This document shows positions 45,685 to 56,018 of a stretch of 64,000 bases of DNA, in pieces (the first letter of the stretch is position 1; the number at the start of each line of letters is the position of its first letter). The notes under the pieces are model-generated. The model saw only the letters and a list, made by a program, of their open reading frames with translations, ran no database searches and was not told the origin of the DNA. Position numbers and translations under genes: made by a program. The stretch covers positions 1 through 64,000 of the forward strand of contig MNCI01009529.1 of the NCBI GenBank assembly GCA_015680685.1, in the 5' to 3' direction. The DNA is from Gnetum montanum. Lineage: Eukaryota; Streptophyta; Gnetopsida; Gnetales; Gnetaceae.

Positions 45685-47110
45685 ATGATGCTTCCCTTTA
45701 TGACAATCATAGCAACATCAAAAATATCCTCAGATTGGCCAGAAGATTTGGCTTGAACCCTAGACCTGGAAGCCAGTGATGTAACCAAAGATCCCCTTAC
45801 TGAGGTTCCTGTAACTACGCACAAAGTGGGAAGCAAAACTCTGAATGTTAGTTCCATCCTTGACCAACAAATGCAGAGTGACATACTTCGAGTGCTCTAA
45901 AATAACGTTGCGGTATTCGCATGGTCATACGAAGACATGCCAGGTTTAGACCTGAGACTAATATAACACAACATAGTTTTAGACCCACATATCAAAGTAG
46001 TTAAACAGAAAACACGAAAGATTAAGCCTGAAATCACATTGGTAGTGCGTGATGAAATCACTAAACTGTATCAGGCTGGTTTCATTTGCGCAGTCGATTA
46101 CTCAGACTGGGTGTCGAACATCGTAGTTGTCTCTAAGAAAACGGGAGGAATACGCATCTGTATAGACTTCCGCGATCTAAATAAGGCAACAATTAAAGAT
46201 AACTTCTCGTTACAGAGTATCGACCAACTTATCAATACAATAGCTGGCCATGCATTACTATCCTTTATGGATGGGTTTTTAGGCTATAATCAAGTTCGCA
46301 TCAACCTAGAACATCAACTAACTACAACTTTCATGATCCCTTGGGGAACTTTCTATTACAACATGATGCCTTTTGGGTTGAAAAATGCTGGAGCAACTTA
46401 TCAACGTACCATGACGTATATCTTCAGTGATTACCTCTTAGAGAGATTAAATGACTATGTAGACAACATAGCTGTCAAATTTAAGAAGTTGGAAGATCAC
46501 CCAGAAGACCTAGAGTTAATCCTTAAATGATGTCTCAGGCACAACCTACGGCTCAACCTAAGAAAATGCATTTTCAGAGTCAAAACCAGACGTATGTTGG
46601 GGTTTGTGCTATCAGAGCCTGGCATACGGGTCGACCCTGATAAGGTTAAAGCCATCGTTAACCTAGCACCACCTATGAACCTCAAAGAACTACATGGATT
46701 GCAGGGTAGGTTGCAATTTATCAGGTGGTTCATCTCGAAGTTAACAGAAAAATTACGTTCTATGTAGCATTTTCTCAAGAAAGGGGTTAACTTCAAATGG
46801 ACCGAAGGTTGCTAGCATGCATTTGAAGACCTGAAGAAAGAGTTATTACATTTGGCAATGATTTTCCCACGATAAAGGGATCAGCCTTTCTACATCTACT
46901 TGACAAGCTCAGATTTGTCCATAGCTGCGTTGTTGTGCCAAAGAAGAGATGATGGGTCAGAAGTCCCTATCTATTATGTAAGTCACACTCTATTTGCATA
47001 CAAAACAAGGTATAATGAAGTAGAGCGTAACTATTTGGCATAGGTATTTGCACTAAAAAAATGTAGACACTATCTTTTCCGTAGCCAAGTTAACATAATT
47101 TGCAAGAACA
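45685..47110 (+). pseudogene. pol: reverse transcriptase and RNase H of element B
   Basis: A frame from ATGATG at 45685 leads into VFAWSYEDMPGLD (about 45913), the conserved start of RT in Athila/Tat elements. RT core: WVSNIVVVSKKTGGIRICIDFRDLN (46108 on), SFMDGFLGYNQV, FGLKNAGATYQR, and the catalytic site NDYVDNIAV (46456-46467), where the second Asp of YxDD is Asn (AAC). RNase H follows (FKWTEGC at about 46795; YIYLTSSDLSIAALLCQ; VERNYLA). It copies element RNA into DNA. The open tract 46039-46530 is long; stops at 46528, 46765, 46813 and elsewhere. It begins 5.85 kb after the protease stop, with the antisense gene between, so it is a separate ORF. Confidence 0.9.
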
Positions 47111-47760
47111 ACATTTTGTGGGCCATCACAAACAATTTATATGAGAGTAGTAGGATAGCTCATTGGAAGGCCATCATAGAGGAATTTGACTTGCACTACA
47201 TCAGCCAATCATCCACGAAAGGCCAAGCCATAGTTGACCAGCTTGTAACATCACTTGTGAACGATCAAGCCGTGATAGAGCCTAAGTTTCCTGATGAACA
47301 GATACATAGTTTAAGCCCTGTATCGATAGGCCTTGAAGTAACGTTATACTTCGATGGAGCTTCAACTACCAGAGGTGGCAGTGCTATCATTGTCATTATG
47401 CTCTCCCCTAAAGATGTTCGCCCACTGGCTTACTGCCTGGCATTTCCTTGTACGAACAATGTGGCAGAGTACGAGGGGCTCCTTAGGGGATTGTTAAGAG
47501 CCAGGGAACTCAACATTCAACACTTGGCAATCTGAGGCAATTCGATGCTTGTCATCAATCAAATCATAGGGGTCTATGCTTGCAAAGCTGTGCATTTGTA
47601 GCCCTATTGTGATATGGCTAAAGATCTCCTAAGAAAATTCACGACAACTGACATCCAACACGTGCTGCGTAATGAGAACACTGTAGTCAATGCACTAGCC
47701 ACACTAGCTTTAAACGTGCCACCACATTTGTTTGCCACCTTGCCCACCTTAATGTCGGAA
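47111..47760 (+). pseudogene. second RNase H (aRH) of element B
   Basis: Same frame as RT. YFDGASTTRGGSAI (Asp at 47353-47355), FPCTNNVAEYEGLLRG (Glu), then GNSMLVINQI, where the third catalytic Asp is Asn, and HVLRNENTVVNALATLA, where the Asp of ADALA is also Asn; both are GAC/GAT-to-AAC/AAT type changes. This extra RNase H is a Tat-lineage hallmark and lies between RNase H and integrase as expected. Confidence 0.9.
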
Positions 47761-49064
47761 TGTACAGATCCTATCATTCAAGTGACGCAAATCTCTTCTC
47801 TAAGCACGATAGGAACGCCAGAATGGTATGACAACATTAAAGCTTACCTTTTGCATGGTGAACCACCACATGAGTTAACACCTGCACAAAAAGATGCAAT
47901 CCGCAAGCGTGCTAGGCAATACGTCATCATCAGAGACAATACTCTATGTAGACACTCTTTTGGTGGAGTATTGTTAACCTGCGTTAATAATGACCAAGTG
48001 CAAAGAATAGTTAGCGAAGTCCATGAAGGACTATGTGGAGGACACATAGCCCCATGAGCCATGGCTACTAAAATCAAGCGCTTAGGGTATTACTGGCCAT
48101 ACATGGAATGAGACTGCCTTACCAAAGTTAAGACATGTGATACATGCCAATGTTATGCAAATTTAATACACATGTCACCAACTGAATTGCATACTACATA
48201 GATTACTTGGCCATTCCAATGATGGGGACTAGACATCATAGGCCCCATCACGCTGAAGTCTTCTGCAGGAGATAGCTTCATTTCATTGTCATCGAGTACT
48301 TCACGAAGTGGATCGAGGCTATTCCCCTACGAAAGATTACATCTCAATAGGTTTTCCATTTTATCTTGGACAATATAGTAGCCAGGTTTGGGCTTCCCAT
48401 GACTATTGTGACCAACAATGGACCACAATTTAGTAGTACCGAAGCCAAATCTTTCTGTAGTAACCTTAGTATCAAGAAATCTTTTTCCTCACCCTATTAC
48501 CCACAAGCAAATGGTCAAGCAGAGGCAATAAAAAAGGTGGTAATCAATTTACTGAAAAGTATGCTCAGCAACAACAAAAAATGATGGCATGAAAAAATCC
48601 TCTATGTGCTATGGGCCTATCGTACGACATGCAGAACAGCTACTGGTAGGACACCCTATAGCCTAGTCTATGGATCTGAAACAGTGTTGCCCCTTTAACT
48701 ATAGGTTCCCTCACTGTATATGGTCCTCTCCACAATTATAAATGAGACTCAACACAATGAGTCTAGGATCGTGGATCTAGACTCAGTAGAGAAGAAATGC
48801 ATTCAGACACTTAACAACATTGAAAAATATCAAGATAGGAAGAAATAGAAGCATCATCGCAACCTGCATCAGTGACCAATCAAGAAAGGAGACTTGGTTC
48901 TTAAGGTTGTTCGTGAACTAGTGAGCAAATTCTCTGCAAGCTGGGAAAGCCCTTTCTTGGTCATCAATGCATACGACAATAGAGCATTCAAGTTAGTAGA
49001 CATTAATGGAAATGAACTCCTGAATCCGGTGAATCATATGTACCTGAAGCGGTACCACATCTAG
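47761..49064 (+). pseudogene. integrase of element B
   Basis: Zinc-binding region VHEGLCGGHIAP ... KTCDTCQCYAN (48020-48160); core begins WGLDIIGPI (first Asp 48232-48234). A single frameshift near 48275 moves the reading to EYFTKWIEAIPL; VTNNGPQF (48408-48428) has Asn for the second catalytic Asp; YYPQANGQAEA keeps Glu (48522-48524). [21 protein letters not shown] follows, then a C-terminal domain (GDLVLKVVRELVSKFSASWE) and YLKRYHI ending at TAG 49062-49064. It would insert the cDNA. Apart from the frameshift and some stops it is nearly full length. Confidence 0.9.
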
Positions 49065-49076
49065 ACGTCGGCTCGG

Positions 49077-49470
49077 CTCAAACACAAGGTAACCAACGTC
49101 CACTACGACGTAAAACTGGTAGTGTTGTACACATTCACTACGACATAAAACTGGCATTTCTTGCATGCATCTGCCATGAAGCTAAAATGGCAGAGTTTTC
49201 GACCATCTGCCATGACATGAAACTGGCAAGGTAAGCATCTATCTGCTGAGATGTTAATCCAGCACAGACTTGTCCCTGGGTCACGACATAAAACTGACAC
49301 CACAGCATGGTTTGCTGGAACAATAAACTAGTTCTTCTACCATCTGCTATGACGTAAAACTAGCACACTTCAGTCTACCTAGACTTTAAATTAGTACCAT
49401 GGTCCGTTGAGACTTAAAACTAGCAACAACGGTCTATCAGGACTTAAAACTGGAAACTGCCAACAGATTA
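49077..49470. repeat. 3' spacer repeats of element B, CGTAAAACTGGCA type
   Basis: CTACGACGTAAAACTGG (49103), CTACGACATAAAACTGGCA (49139), CATGACATGAAACTGGCA (49212), CACGACATAAAACTGACA (49283), CTATGACGTAAAACTAGCA (49348), GAGACTTAAAACTAGCAA (49410) and AGGACTTAAAACTGGAA (49439) recur at irregular 30-70 bp spacing. It is the same core as in the 86-bp array and in element Y's spacer. Confidence 0.85.
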
Positions 49471-49498
49471 CCCATGAAGCAAGTGAGCCTAATCATTC

Positions 49499-49936
49499 TT
49501 GCATGGCATCCCTACTAGATGGAACGGATGGGGCATCGGAACAGATGTAACGCCGCTACCCTACTGGCATCCTACTGATTCCTCGGATATGCTGAAAGGC
49601 ATACTATTGACCCCTCGGAGATGCCGCTACAATGGCCACTCTGTAGTTGCAACTCCTGGGGTCAACTTCATCACTTGGGGCCTCAAGGAAACTATGGTCA
49701 CCCATAGCCTTGGTGGTCTTCACCCATTGCTACTACGAGACTCCAGCTTAGCAGATTCATTTGACTGGTTCTTTGCCAGTCGATTGAACAAGATGAATCT
49801 GGTTGTCGATGGTGAACTCTTGAACTACGGCATTAACAAAGGAACCCTTGCCTATTGCCACAGTCCCTTCTCTATGGCCTACGCTCTCCTTGTTGCTTCA
49901 GGCGGCACTTGTTTCAACAGCCTCCCTAGCGATTAG
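49499..49936 (+). CDS. uncharacterised open frame between integrase and LTR2
   Basis: 146 codons including stop, open from TTG 49499 (no ATG until DMLKG). It contains WNGWGIGTD, DSFDWFFASRLNKMNLVVDG and FSMAYALLVASGG. Composition looks protein-like and there is no stop in an otherwise decayed element, but no homolog or motif was recognised and C and D offer no copy to compare. It may be chance, or an extra ORF of the element. Confidence 0.3.
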   Translation: MHGIPTRWNGWGIGTDVTPLPYWHPTDSSDMLKGILLTPRRCRYNGHSVVATPGVNFITWGLKETMVTHSLGGLHPLLLRDSSLADSFDWFFASRLNKMNLVVDGELLNYGINKGTLAYCHSPFSMAYALLVASGGTCFNSLPSD

Positions 49937-50657
49937 GATGATTGCTTTTGCTCTTTGTTCTCTGTTATGTTTTGCAGGTTACTTGCTATGATAATGTTGT
50001 TCAAGAATGTATTCACTAGGAGGCAAGGCGTCACGATGTTTTGAGGTGGCTGCTCAAACTAGCCTGACTACTTGGAAATGCAAACGCTGCCTTTTTTCCC
50101 TCCATCAGACAACTAATTTCACTTTCTCTTTTCTTTGTCCTTACAACCGCCCTTACCCTCTTCTCCTGTTTGTACAGAATGTGAGCATACAGGAAGCCTT
50201 TCACACATGATAAACATCACATCCATGGATTGGTGTAATGCAACCCGTCTCATGGAAAGCATCTATAATTCGAAAAAAATGGGCAAAGCTAGGAAAAATG
50301 GATGAAACACAACTCATCTAGGCCACACAAGCGTAACACAACTCATCCATGCAAGCCCCATATATACAGTATAGCAGTGTAACCTCTCAGGAAAACACTC
50401 GTGAGAAGATGCCTAATAGCATGTTTGCAAAAGTTTCCTGCTCATATGCTTGAGTCTTCCCCAAACCTCCCTCCCTCACTACTATAAGATCCCTCCTATG
50501 CTCCTTATGCTCCCAACCTTTGCATTTCTAGGTTTGACAGAGCGACATCTGAGCAATTGCCGATGGACGCTATTGGTGTCTTTACCTCTGTGGTGTTTCG
50601 TATTCTTTATCGACGTCTCTTGGGCAAGCCCTCCAAACGTCAACAAAGAGGAGCCAT
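49937..50657 (+). other. spacer before LTR2 with polypurine-like tract
   Basis: AT/CT-rich DNA with no supported gene; an open frame at 50450-50689 runs into the LTR and is likely chance. ACAAAGAGGAG (about 50643-50653) just before the LTR start could be the polypurine tract that primes plus-strand synthesis. Confidence 0.45.
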
Positions 50658-51874
50658 TGAAACACCATGAAATTTCGAAGCCTCCATGATTTAGTAAGGT
50701 CTCGAAGCTTAGGCGAGGATTTCCAACAAATGATACATCTCAGCAAGCTTTCTTTTTTTAGCTAAGGGCCTGTTACGCTACGCTATGCAGCATAGCGTAA
50801 TAGACCCTAGATGGATTGACCAGAAATGAGGGAAGTGTAGCAACAACACTTCAACTCTGCAAGTTTGCTATGTTACGCCGTGTTACTCTATGCAACGTAA
50901 TGTAGCGTAACGCAGCATAACGCAAGCAGAAAATTGATTTAATCGCAACAACGGAGACAAAAAAATTCAAGCATTGGCGGTTCTTACGCCACGATACGCT
51001 CTCTAGTGTATTACAGCATAACCATATGATAGTTTGTTACCGAAGCTCTAGCAAGGGTAGATCGCAACACACTACACTTCAGAGCATAGCATAGCATGAT
51101 GCCACAAGCTTCAGCTATAGCACATTAGGTCAACGACATTTTGTGGGCCCAGGACACACGTCATCTAAATTACGTTTTTCTCCTAGCCCTAATCTTATAA
51201 ATACCCCGATAGACAACGTTGGCAAGGGGGGGGGGGGGGGCAATTTTTTTTGGCTCGTAGCTGTTGGCAATTGTTTACAATTTTTGGTGAAGATTGGCGA
51301 AAGAACAAAGGAGAATCGGCAATCGAAAGAACACCGACGGTGACCGACAAGAGCCTTCGATCAGAAACTTTGAGTTAGTAGACACTTTGCTTCGAGTTTG
51401 ACTACCTTGCACCTAGATTGGCTAGAACAAGGTAGATCGACCTTTTGCTTATTTAATCTTTGAGTAGTTTTCTTATTCTTGGCATGTGCTTCATCTAAAC
51501 CAAAGTATGCCTACAATCATTGTATTCAACGTATTTGTTTATAGGCTATATCCTAGATCTCAGAATTGCACATTCTCTAAATTCAATTTATTGCATCCTA
51601 TTTACATAAACTTTACAATTGTTTTTGCATCATTTACATCATCCTCGTTGCCTTCAAGATCGCTGATATCATATCTCCCCATCGAAATCATCATCTTGTA
51701 ATATGATCATTACAAACTTTGTTGATTAAGTAAGTCCCTATCTAATCGACAAGACCGTTCAGGGCACCTTGGATTCATTTTCTCTAGTATGACCCTTGCA
51801 CGGATCTAGGGTTGGAACTGTGTACATGGAACTTCGTTTAGTATCTCCAGCGACTGACATTTTCCATCATTACA
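50658..51874 (+). repeat. LTR2 (3' LTR of B, upstream LTR of C)
   Basis: It starts TGAAACACCATGAAATTTC and ends ATTACA. TATA box 51196-51203; G-run of 15 at 51226-51240. No PBS follows: the LTR end joins directly to gag-coding sequence of C. It lines up with LTR1 over most of its length and with LTR3 more loosely. Confidence 0.9.
51196..51203 (+). promoter_or_regulatory. TATA box of LTR2
   Basis: TATAAATA in CTAATCTTATAAATACCCC, 22 bp upstream of the 15-G run. Confidence 0.7.
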
Positions 51875-53990
51875 ATCCCCCTCATTGAGACCTTTCAATG
51901 GATGCTCAACCAACTTATTTGACTAAGTGGATCAAATGAGCATGATGTAATAATTGACTATGAGGATCCCTTGTAGGATGGACAAGAGGAATTCAAGGCT
52001 CACTTAGAAAATGAGAATTCCTTTTATGTCTCTTTCCTACCATCCACCTCTAATGTTTCTCCTTCGTAGTCTTAGCCGTCTGCCTTCTTTGAGGTAGCAA
52101 CATCTCCCTTGTCACCACCTAGACTGATAGCCATTGTTGCAAGCCATCAAGCACATACACATTAGGGTGTAGGACTATTTGTTACCCTATCCTTTGTGGT
52201 CTCGGCACAACCTGTGCAATCCTCTATGCTAGCATCCGTGATGCCAACTTAGCCTTACGTGCACACAATGCTAATGTCCCAGCCACATGTAGGTTAGGTG
52301 TCATATGTCCCACCTATCTTTGTGGCATCCCCTATGATAGCCCAAGCCACAACCACATGGTGGGGCCCTACCTCCATGCCTTGGGCACAACACATGCAAT
52401 AGTAACATGCATGACAACCTTTCTAGTAGTACACTCAATAGGCATCCTACATGGTCGTGCAGCCCATAGCAAGAGTGTGTGGCCATACCAATAGCATAGC
52501 AGGCTGCACCACTAACATAGTCAGCCACACCCACACCGAGCTTGGATCAAGCATTCCAACTCATTCAGACACTTATTGAAGAGGTTAAATAGCTTAAGGC
52601 CACATCTTCTGACATAGTCCAAGTGATGGACTTTTATGAAGATGACCCTATTAGTCCTGCTGTCCGATCATTAACCTTACCTCTTCGTGTTCAACATCCC
52701 TAGTTCACCAAATATAATGGTGAAGGGGACCCCCATGCCCATCTAGTGACCTTCTAGTCTAAGTGCCTTTTGTTGCAAGCATGGCTACATGCGATCATTG
52801 ATGTGTTTGCCATGTCCCTAACTAGCAAGGTGCTAGACTAGTACCACATGCTCCCTAGGGCCTCTATATCTTCATTAGAGGATTTGCTTAGCCAATTTGT
52901 CACTCCCTTCAAGTACAACTTGAAGCTTGAGGTAACCCTAAATCAACTAATGCAAATTAAGTAGGGTCACTTAAATCTTGTTCAAAAGTTCATCCAGTGA
53001 TGGAGCACTACACTTAACAAAAATCTTGAGCCTATCATAAAAACTCACCTATTGGCCATTTTCAAAGGTGTAGTAAATGACTTCATTAAGTCAAAATTGT
53101 ACTATCTTGCCCTACACTCCTTGAGCTAAGCATTTGCTCAAACAAAGAGCATTCAGGATGCAGTGGAAGCTAGTAAGAATTCAATCTACATGTTCTACAA
53201 GAATGCACATGTGAAGAAAGATAAGGAGAAGAGGATGGCAACAACAACCATTGTAGTAGTGGCCAATGAGGCCAAGCTAAGTAATGCCAACCCAATGGCC
53301 AAGGAAACCAAGGCCCTAGCCAACAACAAGGTAATTAGCTCTAGCACTATAGCAACCAACCAACCTGCATCATCAACAACCATGGGCAAGCTATCCCAAG
53401 GCCAAACTTTAAGCATAAGAACTGCTCAAAGTATACACCATTGCCCATTAAACCATGGAAACTGTTGAGTCAACTGCTTAGTACTGGGTGCATCTAGTAC
53501 AAGCAAATGTCTGAAGATGCTTGCAAGAGTCATGATTGCTACTATGAGCTCCTCAGAAACCTATCAATAGCTACACCAAATGAGCCTCTAGTCCCAAAAC
53601 ACTTCAGGTTGGACCATTTTTGCCATTATCATTAATTGCTTGGCCATGACATGGACTTCTGCATGGCTTAACAAGATGACATATAATGCATGATTGACTA
53701 AGGCCAACTGGTTCTTGATTCAACCAACCTAGTTCAACCAAAAAATCAATTAATGAAGATATACAAAGAGCCTCTCAACACAAGTGATGTAGGCTATGTC
53801 ATCAATGCCATCAACATTGATGATGACATAGGACTCACATGAGAGTGATTTGTGGTTTGTGTGCTCTCTGATAGCATTGGGGCATCTTCAACATCAACCA
53901 GTCCAAGGGCCCCTCTTATCATTAGAGCACCACCTCGGGTGCCCATGACACCCTTTGTGGTTAGGGACCCATAGCACATTACAGCAACTA
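51875..53990 (+). pseudogene. gag: gag of element C, N-terminally deleted
   Basis: The first bases after LTR2 already encode gag at about residue 100 (IPLIETFQWMLNQLI, then EDPL-DGQEEF; B has WILDQMLMAKALIEQ, then HDG-EDL). About 550 bp holding PBS, leader and gag start are missing. The capsid region (52560-53150) keeps FTKYNGEGDPHAHLVTF, SLEDLLSQFVTPFKYNLKLE and LLAIFKGVVNDFIKSKLYYL through stops and shifts; a Lys/Ala-rich stretch (53160-53400) and a decayed zinc-knuckle-like segment (about 53620-53680) follow. The linker repeats APLIIRAP, TPFVVRDP and KPFVVRMP (53910-54020). Non-functional. Confidence 0.85.
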
Positions 53991-55297
53991 CAACCCAAAA
54001 ACCCTTTGTTGTTAGGATGCCACAATGTACGAACCCTTTGCTGAGTTCAGTGATGGGGACTTCAACAAGCCTTGCTCGCTTGAGGCCTCATCTTGCATAC
54101 AACACTAGGTAGTCAAGGTGGCAACTTGGAAGGCTAAATGAGTGCCTGATTGACTAAATGATGACAGAACACATGGCATTAGGTCTGCCTAAGCTTGTCC
54201 CCTTCCCTACTATTCCTATGGCCACAACAACCAAAGCCACTACCATAAGCGATCAGCAACCAAGCACTAAGGCTCATAGGTAGGCAAAACAAACCAAGCC
54301 CAAATCTTCACCTCAAGAGATCTACCTTTTGGACCACATGGAAGAGATAAAGACTAACAAGGCAATTGATGATGATAAGGACTTTCTAGATGCATTGGCA
54401 CAAGTCTAGTAGGCTCTTAAACTAAAAAGTACAACCTTGAGCTTGTACAACTTGGTGATGACCTTCTTTGCTCATTTTGAAGCACTAGTTTGCATGTTGG
54501 CCTTCATTCCTATCAAGGAGGACATCCCAGTGGATGAAAAAGCCATCCACACTATGATGCTTTGTCCTTCACCTTAGGAATTGAGTCCAATGCCTATAGC
54601 ATTTCATGATGAGGCAATCAAGGTGGACCTTGAAAAGAGTCAAGTCACCACTGCATTGATGTTTATAACCATCCGCATAGGGCAATGCAAGATTTGTAGG
54701 GTGCATGTCGATGATAGGGTGGTGAATAATGTCATTTCATTCATAGTTGTTGAAAAACTTGGTCTAGTCAACCAAATCTAGATTACAAAGACAACATGCC
54801 TCAAGTCTTTGAATGGGTCATGCATTATCATGAAGGGAATGGTCACAATAGCCTTTGTGGCAACGGAGAAAATGATCAAATTTATTGTCATCGAGGAGAT
54901 GTTTGGGTTCAACCTAATTTTGTGAAGGCCTTGACTAGCCCAATTATGGGTCCTCTTCTCACCCATTCACCAAGAGATCCAACTTCCAATCAAAGGTGGA
55001 AAAGTGATCATAAATGGTAACAACTTGGTCCCTCCAACCATCAACAACATTGACGTAGACCAATGGTCAAAGGTAGAGCTCCCCGATGATATGCCACCCA
55101 TGGAGGACAAGAGTCAACCTTGTTCAGTAGACCCATCTAAAGAGCTAAAAGAGGTTGATACCCTCCCCAAGGAAGCTTTATGGGTGGAACTACCCTTTAG
55201 CATCAACAATGAAGATATAAGTCAATACTACCTTATGCTACCTAGGCCCTATGCACCTCCTAACCCACATCAAGTTAGGAAGCATCTACATGGCTAA
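53991..55297 (+). pseudogene. protease region of element C
   Basis: EIYLLDHMEEIKTNKAIDDD (about 54318) and LYNLVMT...ALVCMLAFIPIKEDI precede protease, as in B and Y. The catalytic segment reads CRVHVDDRVVNNVISF (from about 54696), with Gly of D-D-G replaced by Arg. After a frameshift near 54800 come IEEMFGFNLIL and a final frame 55004-55297 ending LPRPYAPPNPHQVRKHLHG before TAA. This end parallels the gag-protease stop of B. Confidence 0.82.
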
Positions 55298-55529
55298 GGC
55301 ACTCCCTTAGTGCAGCATGTGCTAGGTGCCTGCTTGCCCTTAACTTCTTTTTTGCATAGCCTGTTAGCCTTTTGCTTGTATAGCTACATCCTGCATGGTT
55401 GCTAGCACTTTACATTATTCACTTTGTTATGCATTCACTTTTGCTTATGCATTTTCATTTGATCCTTTTATACAATAAAAAAACATCAAAAACACATAAA
55501 AATTATAAAAATAAAATTGCAAAAAAAGG

Positions 55530-55830
55530 CACATGGCCCAAAAAGGCCTTAAACTAGCCCATGGCCCATAAAGGCCTTAAACTAGTGCATGGCCCACCAT
55601 AGCCTAAAATTGGCAACTTGTCTCGCATAGCCAAGGCTCGAAAAGGCCTTAAACTAGCATATGGCCTGCCATGGGCTAAAACAGGCATCTCATGGCCCAC
55701 CATGATCCGAAACTAGCATCCATTTCTTTTTATTTGTGGTCCAAAATGGCCTTAAACTAGCAATTACCATGGCTTGAAATGGCCCTTCCACCATGGCCTT
55801 AAATTGACATGGGATCCACAAGGGGCCTAA
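55530..55830. repeat. spacer repeats of element C, GGCCTTAAACTAG type
   Basis: CATGGCCCAAAAAGGCCTTA (55531), ATGGCCCATAAAGGCCTTAA (55561), GGCTCGAAAAGGCCTTAAAC (about 55627), GGTCCAAAATGGCCTTAAAC (about 55737) and others, alternating with CACCATAGCCTAAAATTGGC. Same two half-motifs as the 86-bp unit of B but no fixed 86-bp period; the first units are about 28 bp apart. Confidence 0.85.
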
Positions 55831-56018
55831 TCACATCAACAAGTTGCATTACCCACATTAAATAGGTAGTAAAGTAAACATGAAAATTCATGCATAATCC
55901 TCATCACAAAAGCCATAAATTTTATTATATATCTATTAGCAAGAGTACATAGCATGACCATGCAACAAAAATGGTCAAAGTGCAAAATTGCCCAACAGCA
56001 GGGCTACATTAGGTCGGC

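Larger units (their letters stand above)
34589..51874 (+). mobile_element. element B: near-complete Tat-like gypsy element with embedded antisense gene
   Basis: Order: LTR1 (34589-35831), PBS, gag-protease (36086-39832), 86-bp tandem array (39957-40440), antisense gene (45023 to 40548), RT/RNase H/aRH/integrase (45685-49064), repeat spacer (49077-49470), spacer ORF, LTR2 (50658-51874). At about 17.3 kb it is long for a gypsy element but within the range of giant Tat elements. LTR1 and LTR2 look roughly 90% alike where they can be compared by eye, so insertion is old. No matching target-site duplication: ATTCG precedes LTR1 and ATCCC follows LTR2, consistent with LTR2 being fused to element C. 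Confidence 0.85.

Noticed and set aside
49103-49323. two overlapping - strand frames
   Set aside because: They lie across the TAAAACTGGCA spacer repeats; repetitive peptides come from the repeats.
50450-50689. 79-codon frame ending in LTR2
   Set aside because: It crosses the LTR boundary and has no conservation; probably chance.
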